Source: a bacterium (GTDB lineage: Bacteria > Spirochaetota > UBA4802 > UBA5550). Taken from it: a stretch of DNA of 25,251 bases. The notes under the pieces were generated by a model. That model saw only the letters and a program-made list of their open reading frames with translations, made no database searches and had not been told where the DNA came from. The DNA is taken from contig JAAENB010001271.1 of the NCBI GenBank assembly GCA_024224995.1, positions 1-25,251 on the forward strand. Direction: 5' to 3'. The position numbers were made by a program, and so were the translations under genes. Positions 15,672 to 23,054 of this stretch are shown here, one piece after another (position 1 is the first letter of the stretch; every line of letters begins with the position of its first letter).

Positions 15672-16592
15672 TTACTTCTTTAATCTGCCTATTTTTTCCA
15701 GGCTTGGAGATGCCTCTAAATCATGAGGACTTATGGCGTTAGGCACGCTGTAATAATCCCCATCTTTTATTTCTGCCTCTTTCGGCCGGGGCCAGATGTC
15801 TAACAATCTCTCCATTGATTCTTTGACCGTTTCTACCTCTTCGGAAGTTTTTTCCACTAAAGCCGTATTGGTCACTATTTCTCTTACCTGTTGATGAAAG
15901 GGAAGACGTTCTATTACGATCGCATATTTGTTATCCGGCGCTGCTTCAAGATAACACCTGCTTACAAATTCCGAACAGGCCATCCGATCCTTATCGAGAA
16001 GAATATTATCTTCAATATGTTTCACCAGGTTATCCATAAATAACCGTAAAAAAAACGCAGGCAATTTCCCCATTTTTATCTTTCTGGATAGCGCCAGAAT
16101 TATACCAAGAATGGCGTGATCATAGGCATAATCGGGATGCTCCGTGACATATTTATCTGCAGCCTTTTGTATCAATCCGGGCTCCTCAATACCCTTTTTA
16201 AACCGGTATACATCAATATAGTCCTCTTTTTCGAGCAAATCTTCCAATTGTTGTTCCAATACGCCATTTAATTCTTTTGGATAGCCGAGAATTGTATCCA
16301 ATATCCAGGTATTAAACTCCCTAATAGATTCCTCATTATGCATCCATTCAGGGATCTCCTCAATATCAGAAATTATTTCGAATAATTTTTCTCCCAGAGC
16401 ATCATTTGTTTTCTCATCAGGACTATGAAAACCGGTTGAATGGACAATTTTTCCATCTCCATAATATAGTACCGCGTGACTGTAATCACCTCCGTCAATT
16501 TTCATAATAAAATCAGCCAGCTTTCCAGGCGACTTGCACAATAAAATGTCAGTGTTTTTTAAATCTTTTATGTCAATATTCCCGTTAGTCAT
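15672..16592 (-). CDS. Permuted NlpC/P60 papain-like protein (YiiX/YebB-type)
   Basis: 306 residues from the ATG at 16592, chosen because GAGG lies 6 nt upstream. A TTG 25 codons further up (16667) keeps the frame open but has no such signal. The order of the catalytic elements is that of the permuted NlpC/P60 (LRAT-like) group: a His in DYSHAVLYYGDGKIVHSTGF first, and the Cys in MACSEFVSRCY about 165 residues later (C206 in this numbering). DILLCKSP opens the fold. No signal peptide or transmembrane helix is evident. These proteins are thiol hydrolases or acyltransferases acting on peptides or lipids; the substrate here cannot be told. Its tight linkage to the downstream sensor kinase suggests a related envelope role. 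Confidence 0.78.
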   Translation of the reverse strand: MTNGNIDIKDLKNTDILLCKSPGKLADFIMKIDGGDYSHAVLYYGDGKIVHSTGFHSPDEKTNDALGEKLFEIISDIEEIPEWMHNEESIREFNTWILDTILGYPKELNGVLEQQLEDLLEKEDYIDVYRFKKGIEEPGLIQKAADKYVTEHPDYAYDHAILGIILALSRKIKMGKLPAFFLRLFMDNLVKHIEDNILLDKDRMACSEFVSRCYLEAAPDNKYAIVIERLPFHQQVREIVTNTALVEKTSEEVETVKESMERLLDIWPRPKEAEIKDGDYYSVPNAISPHDLEASPSLEKIGRLKK

Positions 16593-16727
16593 AACAAACC
16601 TCAATAGTACCGGATTTCCATATTTTAAAGATTCTCTACTCCTATCAATAGTTTCAATATAGAGCAAGTACTTTTTTAAACAGTAGAATGTTCAGGCTTA
16701 AATAAAGCCCGTTTCGGAAAATATCTA

Positions 16728-16757
16728 TTGACAATTTATAATTATCAATTTTACTAA
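16728..16757 (+). promoter_or_regulatory. Possible promoter of the LEA2-domain lipoprotein gene
   Basis: TTGACA at 16728-16733 is perfect, but the -10 (TACTAA at 16752-16757, 18-nt spacer) is weak. The gap from 16593 to 16849 is a divergent control region of 257 bp. Besides this site it holds the Shine-Dalgarno AGGAG (16838-16842) of the plus-strand gene and GAGG of the minus-strand gene. A minus-strand promoter is not obvious. Confidence 0.4.
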
Positions 16758-16849
16758 ATTCCAATGTAAATATCCGGCCTTGCTTCACATTGAGAGGGGA
16801 TTGATAACGGGCATCGGAAAAATAATCCATAAACTAAAGGAGCAATCCC

Positions 16850-18463
16850 ATGAAACCTAAATACGTAAGCATTCTTCTGGCTGCCGTAATCCTGGCTACA
16901 GGATGCAGCACTATCAGCAAAAGACTCAAGCCATCCGCCCCGCAGATTACCTTTAAATCGGCCGCGGTTAACCCGGCTGGGGCCGACGCGGTTCAAATCG
17001 ATTACACATTTATTCTCAAAAACAAGATCGGTTTTCCTGTTAAGGCATCCAATTTACAGTATACCATATATGCCGAAGGCAGTAAAATCAGAAGCTTTAA
17101 CAGTACCACCAATATCGATCTTAACGCGAATCAAACAAAAGAGGTTGTTTTAAGCGAAAAGATCAGGTATTCCGATTTAAACCTGAACCTTAACGAGCTG
17201 TTCGAGAAAAAATCAATTTCCGTTAAGCTGGCCGGGAAAACCAGGTATACCATTGGGTATTTAAAAAACGTTAAACTCCCAATTGAACAGGAGGTTACGG
17301 TTCCCATTTCCGGTGTTGCTGCCATTCCGCTTCCGGCTATGCCCGAGATCAAGGTTGCCGGTATTGCCGCAAAGAGCATAGACTTCCTTGGTGCCAACCT
17401 GGATATCACCCTTGAAGTTACCAACAAAGAATCATTACCGCTTTCAATGTCGGAAATTATTTATTTCATTGAGCTCAACGGCAAAAAGGTCTCTGAGGCG
17501 AATGATCAAAAGATCGTAATAGTAAAGGGGAACTCGTCGGAAAAAATAACCGTTAACCAGCGGGTAAATTTTCTCCCTCTTGCCGCAAGCATGCCGTCCA
17601 TAATTAAAAAAGGATCAATTGATGTTAATCTTTCCGGCGAAGCCACCCTGGGCGCGGGTTACCTGGGAAAGGTCACCCTTCCCTTTAGCGAAAAGAGCAC
17701 TCTTGGCGTTCCCACCTTTCCTTCGATAAAGCTTAAAGGCGCCAGGCTGGCGGGTCTCGATATTGAAGGCATGAATGTAGACTTTATTTTTGAGCTTACG
17801 AACACTTCTTCAAGCGACTTCTTCTTCGCCGATCTTCAGTACAAAATCATCGCCAATGGCAGAGAAGTCATTGACGGTTCAAACACCGATAAAATTGAAG
17901 TAAAAGCAAACTCAACGGGCGAGGTTATTATCAGCAACCGGATTCCCTTTGTTGATGCCATAGACAGCCTCATGGATATATTTCAAAAGAATATGATTGA
18001 TATCAAAGTAGACGGGAGCGTGGGTAATTTTATGGGCTCCTTTAGTGACGTAAAACTTTCCCTTTCGGGAGAGAATAAATTTATGATGCCCAAGCTGCCG
18101 TCGCTGAAGTTTAGAGATTTAAAATTCCAATCCGCGAACTTTAACCCTTTTAATCCCAGGGCCACGTTCCTGGTTCGTTTTGACGTTTCCAATCCCAACC
18201 CCTTTCCGGTCTCTATTAACGAGATCGATTACACATTTACCGCTGAAGGAAGAGAGCTTGTGGATGGAAACAGCAACTATATTTATATTGGAGGCGGAGC
18301 CAACGAGACTATTTCAATTCCCGTAAGCTTGCGAGGCAGGGAAATTTTTAAATTCGTTCCAAAGCTAAAAAAATTCCCTAATATAAGCTACCAGTTCGAG
18401 GGAAAAATTAACCTGGAAATCTCCGGACAGGGAATAAATCTCCCCTTCCGTTTTCCAAAATAG
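16850..18463 (+). CDS. Lipoprotein of four tandem WHy/LEA2 domains
   Basis: 537 residues. A clear lipoprotein signal peptide with lipobox LATGC (C19) is followed by four copies of a beta-sandwich of the WHy/LEA type 2 family, at roughly 33-155, 165-285, 293-410 and 417-537. Each begins with an I(K/T)- or LKF-type strand, then a xxx(I/V)DxxFxLxxxNxx(P/S) strand (FILKNKIGFPV, TLEVTNKESLPL, FELTNTSSSDF, FDVSNPNPFPV) and a YxIxxxGxxV strand. The last copy is closest to consensus (NPNPFPVSINEIDY). The domains lie outside the cytoplasm, anchored to a membrane by the lipid. Bacterial LEA2 proteins are linked to desiccation and envelope stress and may bind lipids; here that is inference. Strong Shine-Dalgarno AGGAG 7 nt before the ATG. 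Confidence 0.85.
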   Translation: MKPKYVSILLAAVILATGCSTISKRLKPSAPQITFKSAAVNPAGADAVQIDYTFILKNKIGFPVKASNLQYTIYAEGSKIRSFNSTTNIDLNANQTKEVVLSEKIRYSDLNLNLNELFEKKSISVKLAGKTRYTIGYLKNVKLPIEQEVTVPISGVAAIPLPAMPEIKVAGIAAKSIDFLGANLDITLEVTNKESLPLSMSEIIYFIELNGKKVSEANDQKIVIVKGNSSEKITVNQRVNFLPLAASMPSIIKKGSIDVNLSGEATLGAGYLGKVTLPFSEKSTLGVPTFPSIKLKGARLAGLDIEGMNVDFIFELTNTSSSDFFFADLQYKIIANGREVIDGSNTDKIEVKANSTGEVIISNRIPFVDAIDSLMDIFQKNMIDIKVDGSVGNFMGSFSDVKLSLSGENKFMMPKLPSLKFRDLKFQSANFNPFNPRATFLVRFDVSNPNPFPVSINEIDYTFTAEGRELVDGNSNYIYIGGGANETISIPVSLRGREIFKFVPKLKKFPNISYQFEGKINLEISGQGINLPFRFPK

Positions 18464-18474
18464 ATCCGGTCCTG

Positions 18475-18507
18475 TACCAGTACGGACACGGCGCGCCCGT
18501 ACTGGTA
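18475..18507 (+). terminator. Terminator-like hairpin after the LEA2-domain gene
   Basis: Perfect 11-bp inverted repeat TACCAGTACGG (18475-18485) and CCGTACTGGTA (18497-18507) around an 11-nt GC-rich loop, 12 bp after the stop codon. Only three T follow, so it is a weak intrinsic terminator or an mRNA 3'-end stabiliser. Confidence 0.6.
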
Positions 18508-18513
18508 TTTACC

Positions 18514-18542
18514 TTGACAATCCCGGAAATATACCTTACTAT
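18514..18542 (+). promoter_or_regulatory. Sigma70-like promoter for the small protein and PLD-family genes
   Basis: TTGACA at 18514-18519, 17-nt spacer, TACTAT at 18537-18542. Expected start near 18549, 30 nt before the GTG start codon, with AGGA (18567-18570) as Shine-Dalgarno. It follows the hairpin by only 6 bp, marking a new transcription unit. Confidence 0.7.
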
Positions 18543-18578
18543 CACAATAACAATATCAAATTATTCAGGATTTAAGCA

Positions 18579-18899
18579 GTGAACGCTCAAAATAATACAG
18601 GCTCAAAGCCGGTAATTAAATTAAAAGACTTTTCCAGTGCCAACACCGATTCTTTACGGATTTTTTCCAATACCCAAAAAGCAGTGGAGAATCTCAATAT
18701 CTATGCTGCTGATTTTTTTGAAAGTATTGCCATACTTTCGGAAAACCGTGAAAAATCCTTAAAAAAAAATGACCATGCAAAGGCCGAAGAAATAACAGAA
18801 AATATTCTTTTTGTGGAAACAAAAATAAAAGAAGTAACAGAGTCAATGCAGAAAATCGCCGCAGAGATGCCTTTTTTGGTGGAATTTGAATATATTTGA
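18579..18899 (+). CDS. Small helical (coiled-coil) hypothetical protein
   Basis: 106 residues from a GTG that has AGGA 8 nt upstream and lies correctly behind a good promoter. The N-terminal 25 residues are polar; from about 30 to 98 the sequence is a continuous amphipathic helix pattern rich in Glu, Lys and Ile (ENLNIYAADFFESIAILSEN, then KAEEITENILFVETKIKEV), suggesting a helical hairpin or coiled coil. No membrane segment or known motif. It is the first gene of a two-gene unit; the PLD-family gene starts 9 bp after its stop. Function unknown. Confidence 0.65.
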   Translation: MNAQNNTGSKPVIKLKDFSSANTDSLRIFSNTQKAVENLNIYAADFFESIAILSENREKSLKKNDHAKAEEITENILFVETKIKEVTESMQKIAAEMPFLVEFEYI

Positions 18900-18908
18900 T
18901 TCGGCTTT

Positions 18909-20108
18909 ATGAAAACCAAAAATATAAATAAAAAGTTCACCCGGTTGAAGAACCACTTCCTTCTTCCCCGGTTCCTGCGTGAAATGAGACGGCTCAAAAT
19001 AGGCGGGCTTTCGGGCGGCAATACAGTTAAACTCATTGCCGACGGCGACGAATTTTTTGACCGGATCCTCAAAGCTATCTCGCAAGCAAAAAAAAGCATT
19101 AATTTAGAGACGTATATATTTAACAGTGACCATGTTGGCTGGGCTGTTGCGGAAAAGCTGGCAGAAAGCGCGAAGCGGGGCATTGAGGTCAATGTTATTT
19201 ATGACTCCTTCGGCAGTATCACTACCTCATCAAAGCTCTTTTCTTTCTTAAGGGAATCGGGCGTGGAGGTTATTGAATATCACCCTTTTGTTCCCTGGAA
19301 ACGCTACTGGAATATTACCTTCCGTGATCACCGGAAAATCCTGGTTGTAGACGGTGAGATTGGCTTTGTAGGAGGGATCAACATTGGCAAGGAATACGCC
19401 GGAAGGGCCTTTAAGGGTGATAACTGGCGTGATACACATCTCCAAATTGAAGGCAGGGCTGTGCGGGATATACAGTTCTTTTTTATTGAAAACTGGTACC
19501 GTCATGGCGGTGCCATTCTTGACAATGATTATCATTTCCCCGAGCTTCGCAAAAAAGGGAAAAAAATCCTTATGGTTCTTTCTTCCAAGTCGAGGAAAAA
19601 AATCAAACCCGTGCAGGAGTCTTATATTTCCGCCATAAATAATGCCCGGTACAGTATTTCTATCACCAATGCTTATTTTATTCCCGATGCCAGGATTTAC
19701 CGTGCCCTGGTCCGGGCCGCTTCCAGGGGCGTCAATGTTTCCCTCATCCTCCCCGGCAAGTCCGATATTCCGCCGGTTAAATACGCCAGCCGCTATTTAT
19801 ACAAACGCTATTTAAAACACGGGATCAGGGTCTTTGAATATTCCAGGTCCATTCTCCACGCGAAAACCGCTGTTATTGACGGGATATGGTCCACTGTAGG
19901 CTCTTCCAACCTGGACAGGATCAGTTTCCGGAAAAATCTGGAGATCAATGTGGTGGTCCTTGACCAGGAATTCGGTTTAAAAATGGAGTCCCTGTTTGTG
20001 AAAGATCTGAAAAAAAGCGCTGAAATTACCCTGGATATTTTTCAGAAACGCTTGTTTATTGAATTTATGCTGGAATGGTTGTGCTATAGATTCCGGAATT
20101 TGCTTTAG
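18909..20108 (+). CDS. Phospholipase D superfamily enzyme, cardiolipin synthase-like
   Basis: 399 residues with two HKD motifs: HRKILVVDG (H141, K143, D148) followed by GFVGGINIG, and HAKTAVIDG (H317, K319, D324) followed by STVGSSNLD. The spacing and the trailing GG(I)NIG and GSSNLD are those of bacterial cardiolipin synthases, which join two phosphatidylglycerols or transfer a phosphatidyl group. It lacks the two N-terminal membrane helices of ClsA, so it is of the ClsB/ClsC-like soluble or peripheral type; a basic N-terminus (KTKNINKKFTRLKNHF) could contact the membrane. No strong Shine-Dalgarno precedes the ATG, and translation may depend on coupling to the small gene 9 bp upstream. It converges on the next gene with an 18-bp gap. 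Confidence 0.88.
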   Translation: MKTKNINKKFTRLKNHFLLPRFLREMRRLKIGGLSGGNTVKLIADGDEFFDRILKAISQAKKSINLETYIFNSDHVGWAVAEKLAESAKRGIEVNVIYDSFGSITTSSKLFSFLRESGVEVIEYHPFVPWKRYWNITFRDHRKILVVDGEIGFVGGINIGKEYAGRAFKGDNWRDTHLQIEGRAVRDIQFFFIENWYRHGGAILDNDYHFPELRKKGKKILMVLSSKSRKKIKPVQESYISAINNARYSISITNAYFIPDARIYRALVRAASRGVNVSLILPGKSDIPPVKYASRYLYKRYLKHGIRVFEYSRSILHAKTAVIDGIWSTVGSSNLDRISFRKNLEINVVVLDQEFGLKMESLFVKDLKKSAEITLDIFQKRLFIEFMLEWLCYRFRNLL

Positions 20109-20126
20109 TTTCGAAACCGCTGCCGG

Positions 20127-20735
20127 TTATGAAAAATCGTATTTTGCAGAGGCCGTAAGGACAAAAGTAATTGCTCCAAACAATTCTTCCAATTCATCAA
20201 TTACCATGCGGGTTTTGTGCCTGGTAAAAACATCAGCACGAAGACTTCCAAATTGCCAGAGTTCTCCATCAGTTACTATGCCATACACAGTAATGGATTG
20301 ATTTTCATTAAGCCTTTGTGCCGCAACGAGTTCGGCAAGACATTGCCCCCACCCTTCATTAAAATTATTCTGTTTCGCTTCCACAATCATAATAAGAGGG
20401 TGACCCAAAACAGTTTTTCCTAATTCCGATTTGGTAGAAAAGATATAATCGGGAGTTCCATTAAGTTTCTGATCATATGAAAGCGATTTATGACTCCATA
20501 ACGCGTATTTTTCTACAAATTGTTTATAGACTTCACGCAAAACAGGGTAAATGACATTTTCACAACGTGATGCTTCGGAAGAAAAAACATCAATATTCTG
20601 TCGATTAAATTCCAATTCCTCTAAAAAGAACGGTGGAAGTGAGATTTTACTGTACTCAATAAAATTTTCTTCAAGATATTTAATATTATAGGCTTTTTGG
20701 ACATCGGCAATCGTTTTAAAGTCAGTAAATGCCAT
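20127..20735 (-). CDS. PD-(D/E)XK nuclease-like protein
   Basis: 202 residues, cytosolic. The fold is suggested by an N-terminal Glu-bearing helix (SSEASRCENVIYPVL, 52-66), then GTPDYIFST (D96) and IMIVEAKQN (E119, K121), with Q131 and Q140 in the following helix. That is the order E...D...ExK of a restriction-endonuclease-like core. Stand-alone proteins of this form are common hypotheticals in bacteria, sometimes restriction-like and sometimes parts of mobile elements. No methylase lies beside it, so a classical restriction pair is unlikely. The Shine-Dalgarno AGGAG lies about 11 nt before the ATG, rather far. It borders the repeat-rich island that carries the transposase. Confidence 0.7.
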   Translation of the reverse strand: MAFTDFKTIADVQKAYNIKYLEENFIEYSKISLPPFFLEELEFNRQNIDVFSSEASRCENVIYPVLREVYKQFVEKYALWSHKSLSYDQKLNGTPDYIFSTKSELGKTVLGHPLIMIVEAKQNNFNEGWGQCLAELVAAQRLNENQSITVYGIVTDGELWQFGSLRADVFTRHKTRMVIDELEELFGAITFVLTASAKYDFS

Positions 20736-20850
20736 TCTTCATCAGCTCCTTTATATACTCATAAGAACACAACAAAAAATTTCTCAATAAAATTCCCGGA
20801 AATCAAGCATTTTTTATGACGTACAACAAAAAAAGGTCCCCTGTCATTGA

Positions 20851-20876
20851 CTCCTATAAAGAGCTCTGAGGTCACA
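20851..20876 (-). repeat. CCTCAGAGCTC repeat, copy 1 (inverted)
   Basis: Read on the minus strand: TGTGACCTCAGAGCTC then TTTATAGGAG, 26 bp identical to copy 4 at 22985-23010. The second half (GCTCTT-TAT-AGGAG) can form a small hairpin. It lies between the nuclease-like gene and the transposase gene, in the opposite orientation to copies 3 to 5. Confidence 0.85.
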
Positions 20877-20959
20877 ACCCACGAAAAAACGGCTTTTTTT
20901 GAAAAAAATTCAATTTTAGCCCAAAAAAGGCAAAAAAAATTTAGTGAAAAGGCCTTCCC

Positions 20960-21018
20960 ATTCGTCCTATTAATAAGGGCCTAAAAAATATTTCAAATTA
21001 ATAAAAGGGAGGACGAAT
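20960..21018 (+). promoter_or_regulatory. Folded leader that pairs the transposase Shine-Dalgarno
   Basis: ATTCGTCCT (20960-20968) is the exact complement of AGGACGAAT (21010-21018), which contains part of the ribosome-binding sequence GGGAGG (21007-21012) and ends at the ATG. The pairing continues with ATTAAT (20969-20974) against ATTAAT (20997-21002), leaving AAAAGGG as a bulge. In addition AGGCC (20950-20954) can pair with GGCCT (20978-20982) in the loop, which would make a pseudoknot. The fold would hide the ribosome-binding site, as reported for the leader of IS200 transposase. Confidence 0.6.
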
Positions 21019-21672
21019 ATGCCTAATAAAAAGCGAGAAACCGGGGTTGGCTTGACCCATCATATCTGGACGCGGTGTCGGCAGTGGAAAAATTTACTAA
21101 AAGATAACAAGTATAAGCACCTTATTGTGAAAATTATGCAAGACGCGCAGGTGAAATTCGACTTTGAATTGAACGCGTTCATATTAATGTCGAACCACGC
21201 ACACTGGGTAATAACAACAGTGAATGAGCACGACACAATTCCGCGGATAATGCAGTATATTAAGATGCGAATTGCCCGAAACTGGAATATCATGAATAAT
21301 GAAATTGGCGTTTTTTGGAATGAGCGTTATGGATCAAGGATTGTTCCCGATAGCCAGGTTTCGGAATTCGATCTTAACTGGCTCATCTGGTATGTTGCCT
21401 ATAACCCGGTTAAAAAAGACATAAAAGAGAACGTTCAGCGACAAAGAATCAACTCTAAGAAAAGAGTGATAATGATGGACCCCAGAAATTTTGAATTCAG
21501 CAGCATCAAAGCCTATCTCGATGATGACTATGAATCTCCCGTCGAGATTACTCTTCATCCCCTGTTCCTGGGACTGGGTAAAACCCCCGAAGAACGAAGA
21601 GAAGAGTTTTTACACTTCGAAGCGCTGTACATAGAAAAATTATACAGCACATACAAAGCGCTTCTTTTATAG
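21019..21672 (+). CDS. REP-associated HUH (Y1) transposase, IS200-related
   Basis: 217 residues. The HUH motif is in NAFILMSNHAHWVI (H60-A-H62), replacing the usual MPNHVH. An N-terminal THHIWTRC strand, the segment IPRIMQYIKMRIARNWN (Y80), FWNERYGSRIV (99-109) and WYVAYNPVKK (124-133) match the order seen in REP-associated tyrosine transposases. The catalytic Tyr is one of those in the last three blocks; I cannot say which. These enzymes cut and join single-stranded DNA at short palindromic repeats and are usually single-copy, domesticated genes. It is flanked here by inverted copies of a short repeat, which fits. The C-terminal 50 residues (HPLFLGLGKTPEERREEF and on) are also typical of the family. 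Good Shine-Dalgarno, but buried in a leader fold. Confidence 0.88.
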   Translation: MPNKKRETGVGLTHHIWTRCRQWKNLLKDNKYKHLIVKIMQDAQVKFDFELNAFILMSNHAHWVITTVNEHDTIPRIMQYIKMRIARNWNIMNNEIGVFWNERYGSRIVPDSQVSEFDLNWLIWYVAYNPVKKDIKENVQRQRINSKKRVIMMDPRNFEFSSIKAYLDDDYESPVEITLHPLFLGLGKTPEERREEFLHFEALYIEKLYSTYKALLL

Positions 21673-21905
21673 ATCTTTTCTCACGAGCGGTTTAAATTTT
21701 CCAAATAGAACCTTTTTTTAAAGCGAGCCTTAAGCCCGCCCGGCATTGCTTTGCCCTTACGGGATAATTATTCCCCGGATTGTGTCTCTTGAGCTTCTTT
21801 TTGTATGGAAATTTATTTATTTACCGGGTATTTTTGGTGTTTGTTCCTGAGGTTGTGCTGTTTCCGGACTTCGTTGACCTGAAACCGCTCCTTCGGGGGG
21901 TAAAA
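21673..21905. other. Non-coding stretch after the transposase gene
   Basis: Together with the two repeats that follow, this is a gap of about 300 bp before the lipase stop. It has mixed composition and no open frame I can support. GC-rich patches such as GCCCGCCCGG near 21740 and CGCTCCTTCGGGGGG near 21890 could form short hairpins, but neither has a T-run. It may be the remnant 3' flank of the transposase element. Confidence 0.4.
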
Positions 21906-21934
21906 CCTCAGAGCTCTTTTAAAGAGCTCTGAGG
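21906..21934. repeat. CCTCAGAGCTC repeat, copy 2: 29-bp near-perfect palindrome
   Basis: Two head-to-head half copies: CCTCAGAGCTCTTT, one T, then AAAGAGCTCTGAGG, a 14-bp perfect inverted repeat around a single base. It can form a strong hairpin or cruciform and might terminate transcription from either side. Confidence 0.85.
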
Positions 21935-21955
21935 CGGTGACTACGGAGGGTACGG

Positions 21956-21976
21956 CCTCAGAACTCTTTATAGGAG
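21956..21976 (+). repeat. CCTCAGAGCTC repeat, copy 3
   Basis: CCTCAGAACTC then TTTATAGGAG, one base different from the shared core. It abuts the stop codon of the first lipase gene (TAG at 21979-21977). Confidence 0.8.
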
Positions 21977-22888
21977 CTAGTATCCCATATCGTTCAGCTC
22001 TTCAACTATATCAATATAAAAACCTTTGGCGTCAAAGCCGGGAGTAACACCAGAGGGCTGGTTAATAATCTTGATGTGGTCAACGCCGTTGCCCCACCAG
22101 GAACCGGTGAGGATACCTCTAAAATCCCCCCATTTGGCTGAATAGACCGAAACGCATCCGTCGTTAGCGCCTTCATTCAATCCAATGGCGGGCCAGAGAA
22201 AAGATGCCCAGGAATTACCGGCAGAGATATATTTTATTTTCCCTGCCCAGCTCTGATAATACACACCGGCGATATCGGGAGTCGCGGGATTGAATACATT
22301 TTCCATGTATTCAGTTTGCATCTCATAACAATTTTCAGCGCTGTTTGGGTTGTCATCACCAACGATATTACCATAAATAAAATCGAGAACATTACCAAAG
22401 ATCTCCTCTCCTCTGTCACTTAAAAGGTTCACAACAATATCGGGCCCGGAGCTTCCCCGGTGAGGGCTGTCAAGACTGGTAAGACTGGCAACATGGTCTC
22501 CAAAGTTATTTTCATTATTTTTATTGGTAAGATTGGTAATGGCGTATCGAGAGTAAATTCCCCCGTGAGAATGACCAATGATATTGACTTTTGACTTATT
22601 AGTAATGGCAAGAATTTCAAGTACCTGCTTTCGGAATTCAATGGCTTTGTTCATGGTATTGTCCATACAATTAACCGTAGTTACATAAACAACAGCTCCT
22701 TCATCTTCCAGAGCTTCTTCTATTCCATAGAAATAATTCAGAAACCCATACATCCCTTCATTCGCGGCAAACCCGTGTGCCAGAACAACCGGGTAATTGG
22801 TGCTGCACTTCTCATCTGCGGCCAAAAGTCCTGTTTGAATAAATAAAACCAGTAATGAAAAAAGAAATATTTTTGTAAATGATCTCAT
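21977..22888 (-). CDS. Secreted triacylglycerol lipase (LipA-like, first of two)
   Basis: 303 residues: signal peptide (about 1-24, ending LLAA), then an alpha/beta hydrolase of the Pseudomonas/Burkholderia lipase type. The oxyanion strand is YPVVLAHGFAAN (32-43). The nucleophile elbow is GHSHGG (S107), the acid is in GANDGCVSVYS (D243) and the base in GVDHIKIINQ (H271). Family members hydrolyse long-chain acylglycerols outside the cytoplasm, often with a dedicated foldase; none is encoded here. Four Cys (28, 74, 187, 245 in the precursor) could form disulfides. Shine-Dalgarno AGGGGAG lies close before the ATG. It is very similar to the next lipase gene upstream, clearly a tandem duplicate, and has its own upstream region with an operator-like element and repeats. 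Confidence 0.93.
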   Translation of the reverse strand: MRSFTKIFLFSLLVLFIQTGLLAADEKCSTNYPVVLAHGFAANEGMYGFLNYFYGIEEALEDEGAVVYVTTVNCMDNTMNKAIEFRKQVLEILAITNKSKVNIIGHSHGGIYSRYAITNLTNKNNENNFGDHVASLTSLDSPHRGSSGPDIVVNLLSDRGEEIFGNVLDFIYGNIVGDDNPNSAENCYEMQTEYMENVFNPATPDIAGVYYQSWAGKIKYISAGNSWASFLWPAIGLNEGANDGCVSVYSAKWGDFRGILTGSWWGNGVDHIKIINQPSGVTPGFDAKGFYIDIVEELNDMGY

Positions 22889-22944
22889 GATACTCCCCTT
22901 GATTATTTTTTTTATTTGTTACAAGTTAAATGAATGTTTATTTA

Positions 22945-22977
22945 TGTCAAACAAAAAAACCAACCAGACGGTTTTAA
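22945..22977 (-). promoter_or_regulatory. Operator-like element and possible promoter of the first lipase gene
   Basis: On the minus strand TTAAAACCGTCTGGTTGGTT (22977-22958) is followed by a T-run and a perfect TTGACA (22950-22945). The -10 that should follow is poor (TAACTT at about 22928-22923). The 20-bp element differs by one base from one upstream of the second lipase gene. Its partly palindromic ACCGTCTGGT core resembles TetR-family operators. Confidence 0.5.
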
Positions 22978-22984
22978 GCAAAGG

Positions 22985-23010
22985 TGTGACCTCAGAGCTC
23001 TTTATAGGAG
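22985..23010 (+). repeat. CCTCAGAGCTC repeat, copy 4
   Basis: TGTGACCTCAGAGCTC then TTTATAGGAG, identical over 26 bp to the reverse complement of copy 1. The following C completes a 6-bp hairpin GCTCTT-TAT-AGGAGC. Confidence 0.85.
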
Positions 23011-23030
23011 CCCACAGAAAGAAATCTCCA

Positions 23031-23051
23031 CCTCAGAGCTCCCTATAAGAG
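23031..23051 (+). repeat. CCTCAGAGCTC repeat, copy 5 (variant)
   Basis: CCTCAGAGCTC then CCTATAAGAG. The first half is conserved and the second half has changed, keeping GCTC...GAGC pairing ends. It lies 20 bp after copy 4 in the same orientation. Confidence 0.75.
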
Positions 23052-23054
23052 CAC

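Noticed and set aside
16593..16667. Upstream TTG start for the NlpC/P60-like gene
   Set aside because: The ATG at 16592 has a well-spaced GAGG; the TTG has none.
18701..19192. 163-codon minus-strand open frame
   Set aside because: Antisense to the small helical gene and the start of the PLD-family gene; Ser/Phe-rich with no motif.
21673..21976. Decayed second transposase or gene remnant
   Set aside because: I found no frame with recognisable motifs on either strand in this stretch.
20851..23051. CRISPR array
   Set aside because: The five repeats are irregularly spaced from tens of bases to over a kilobase, occur in both orientations and enclose genes.
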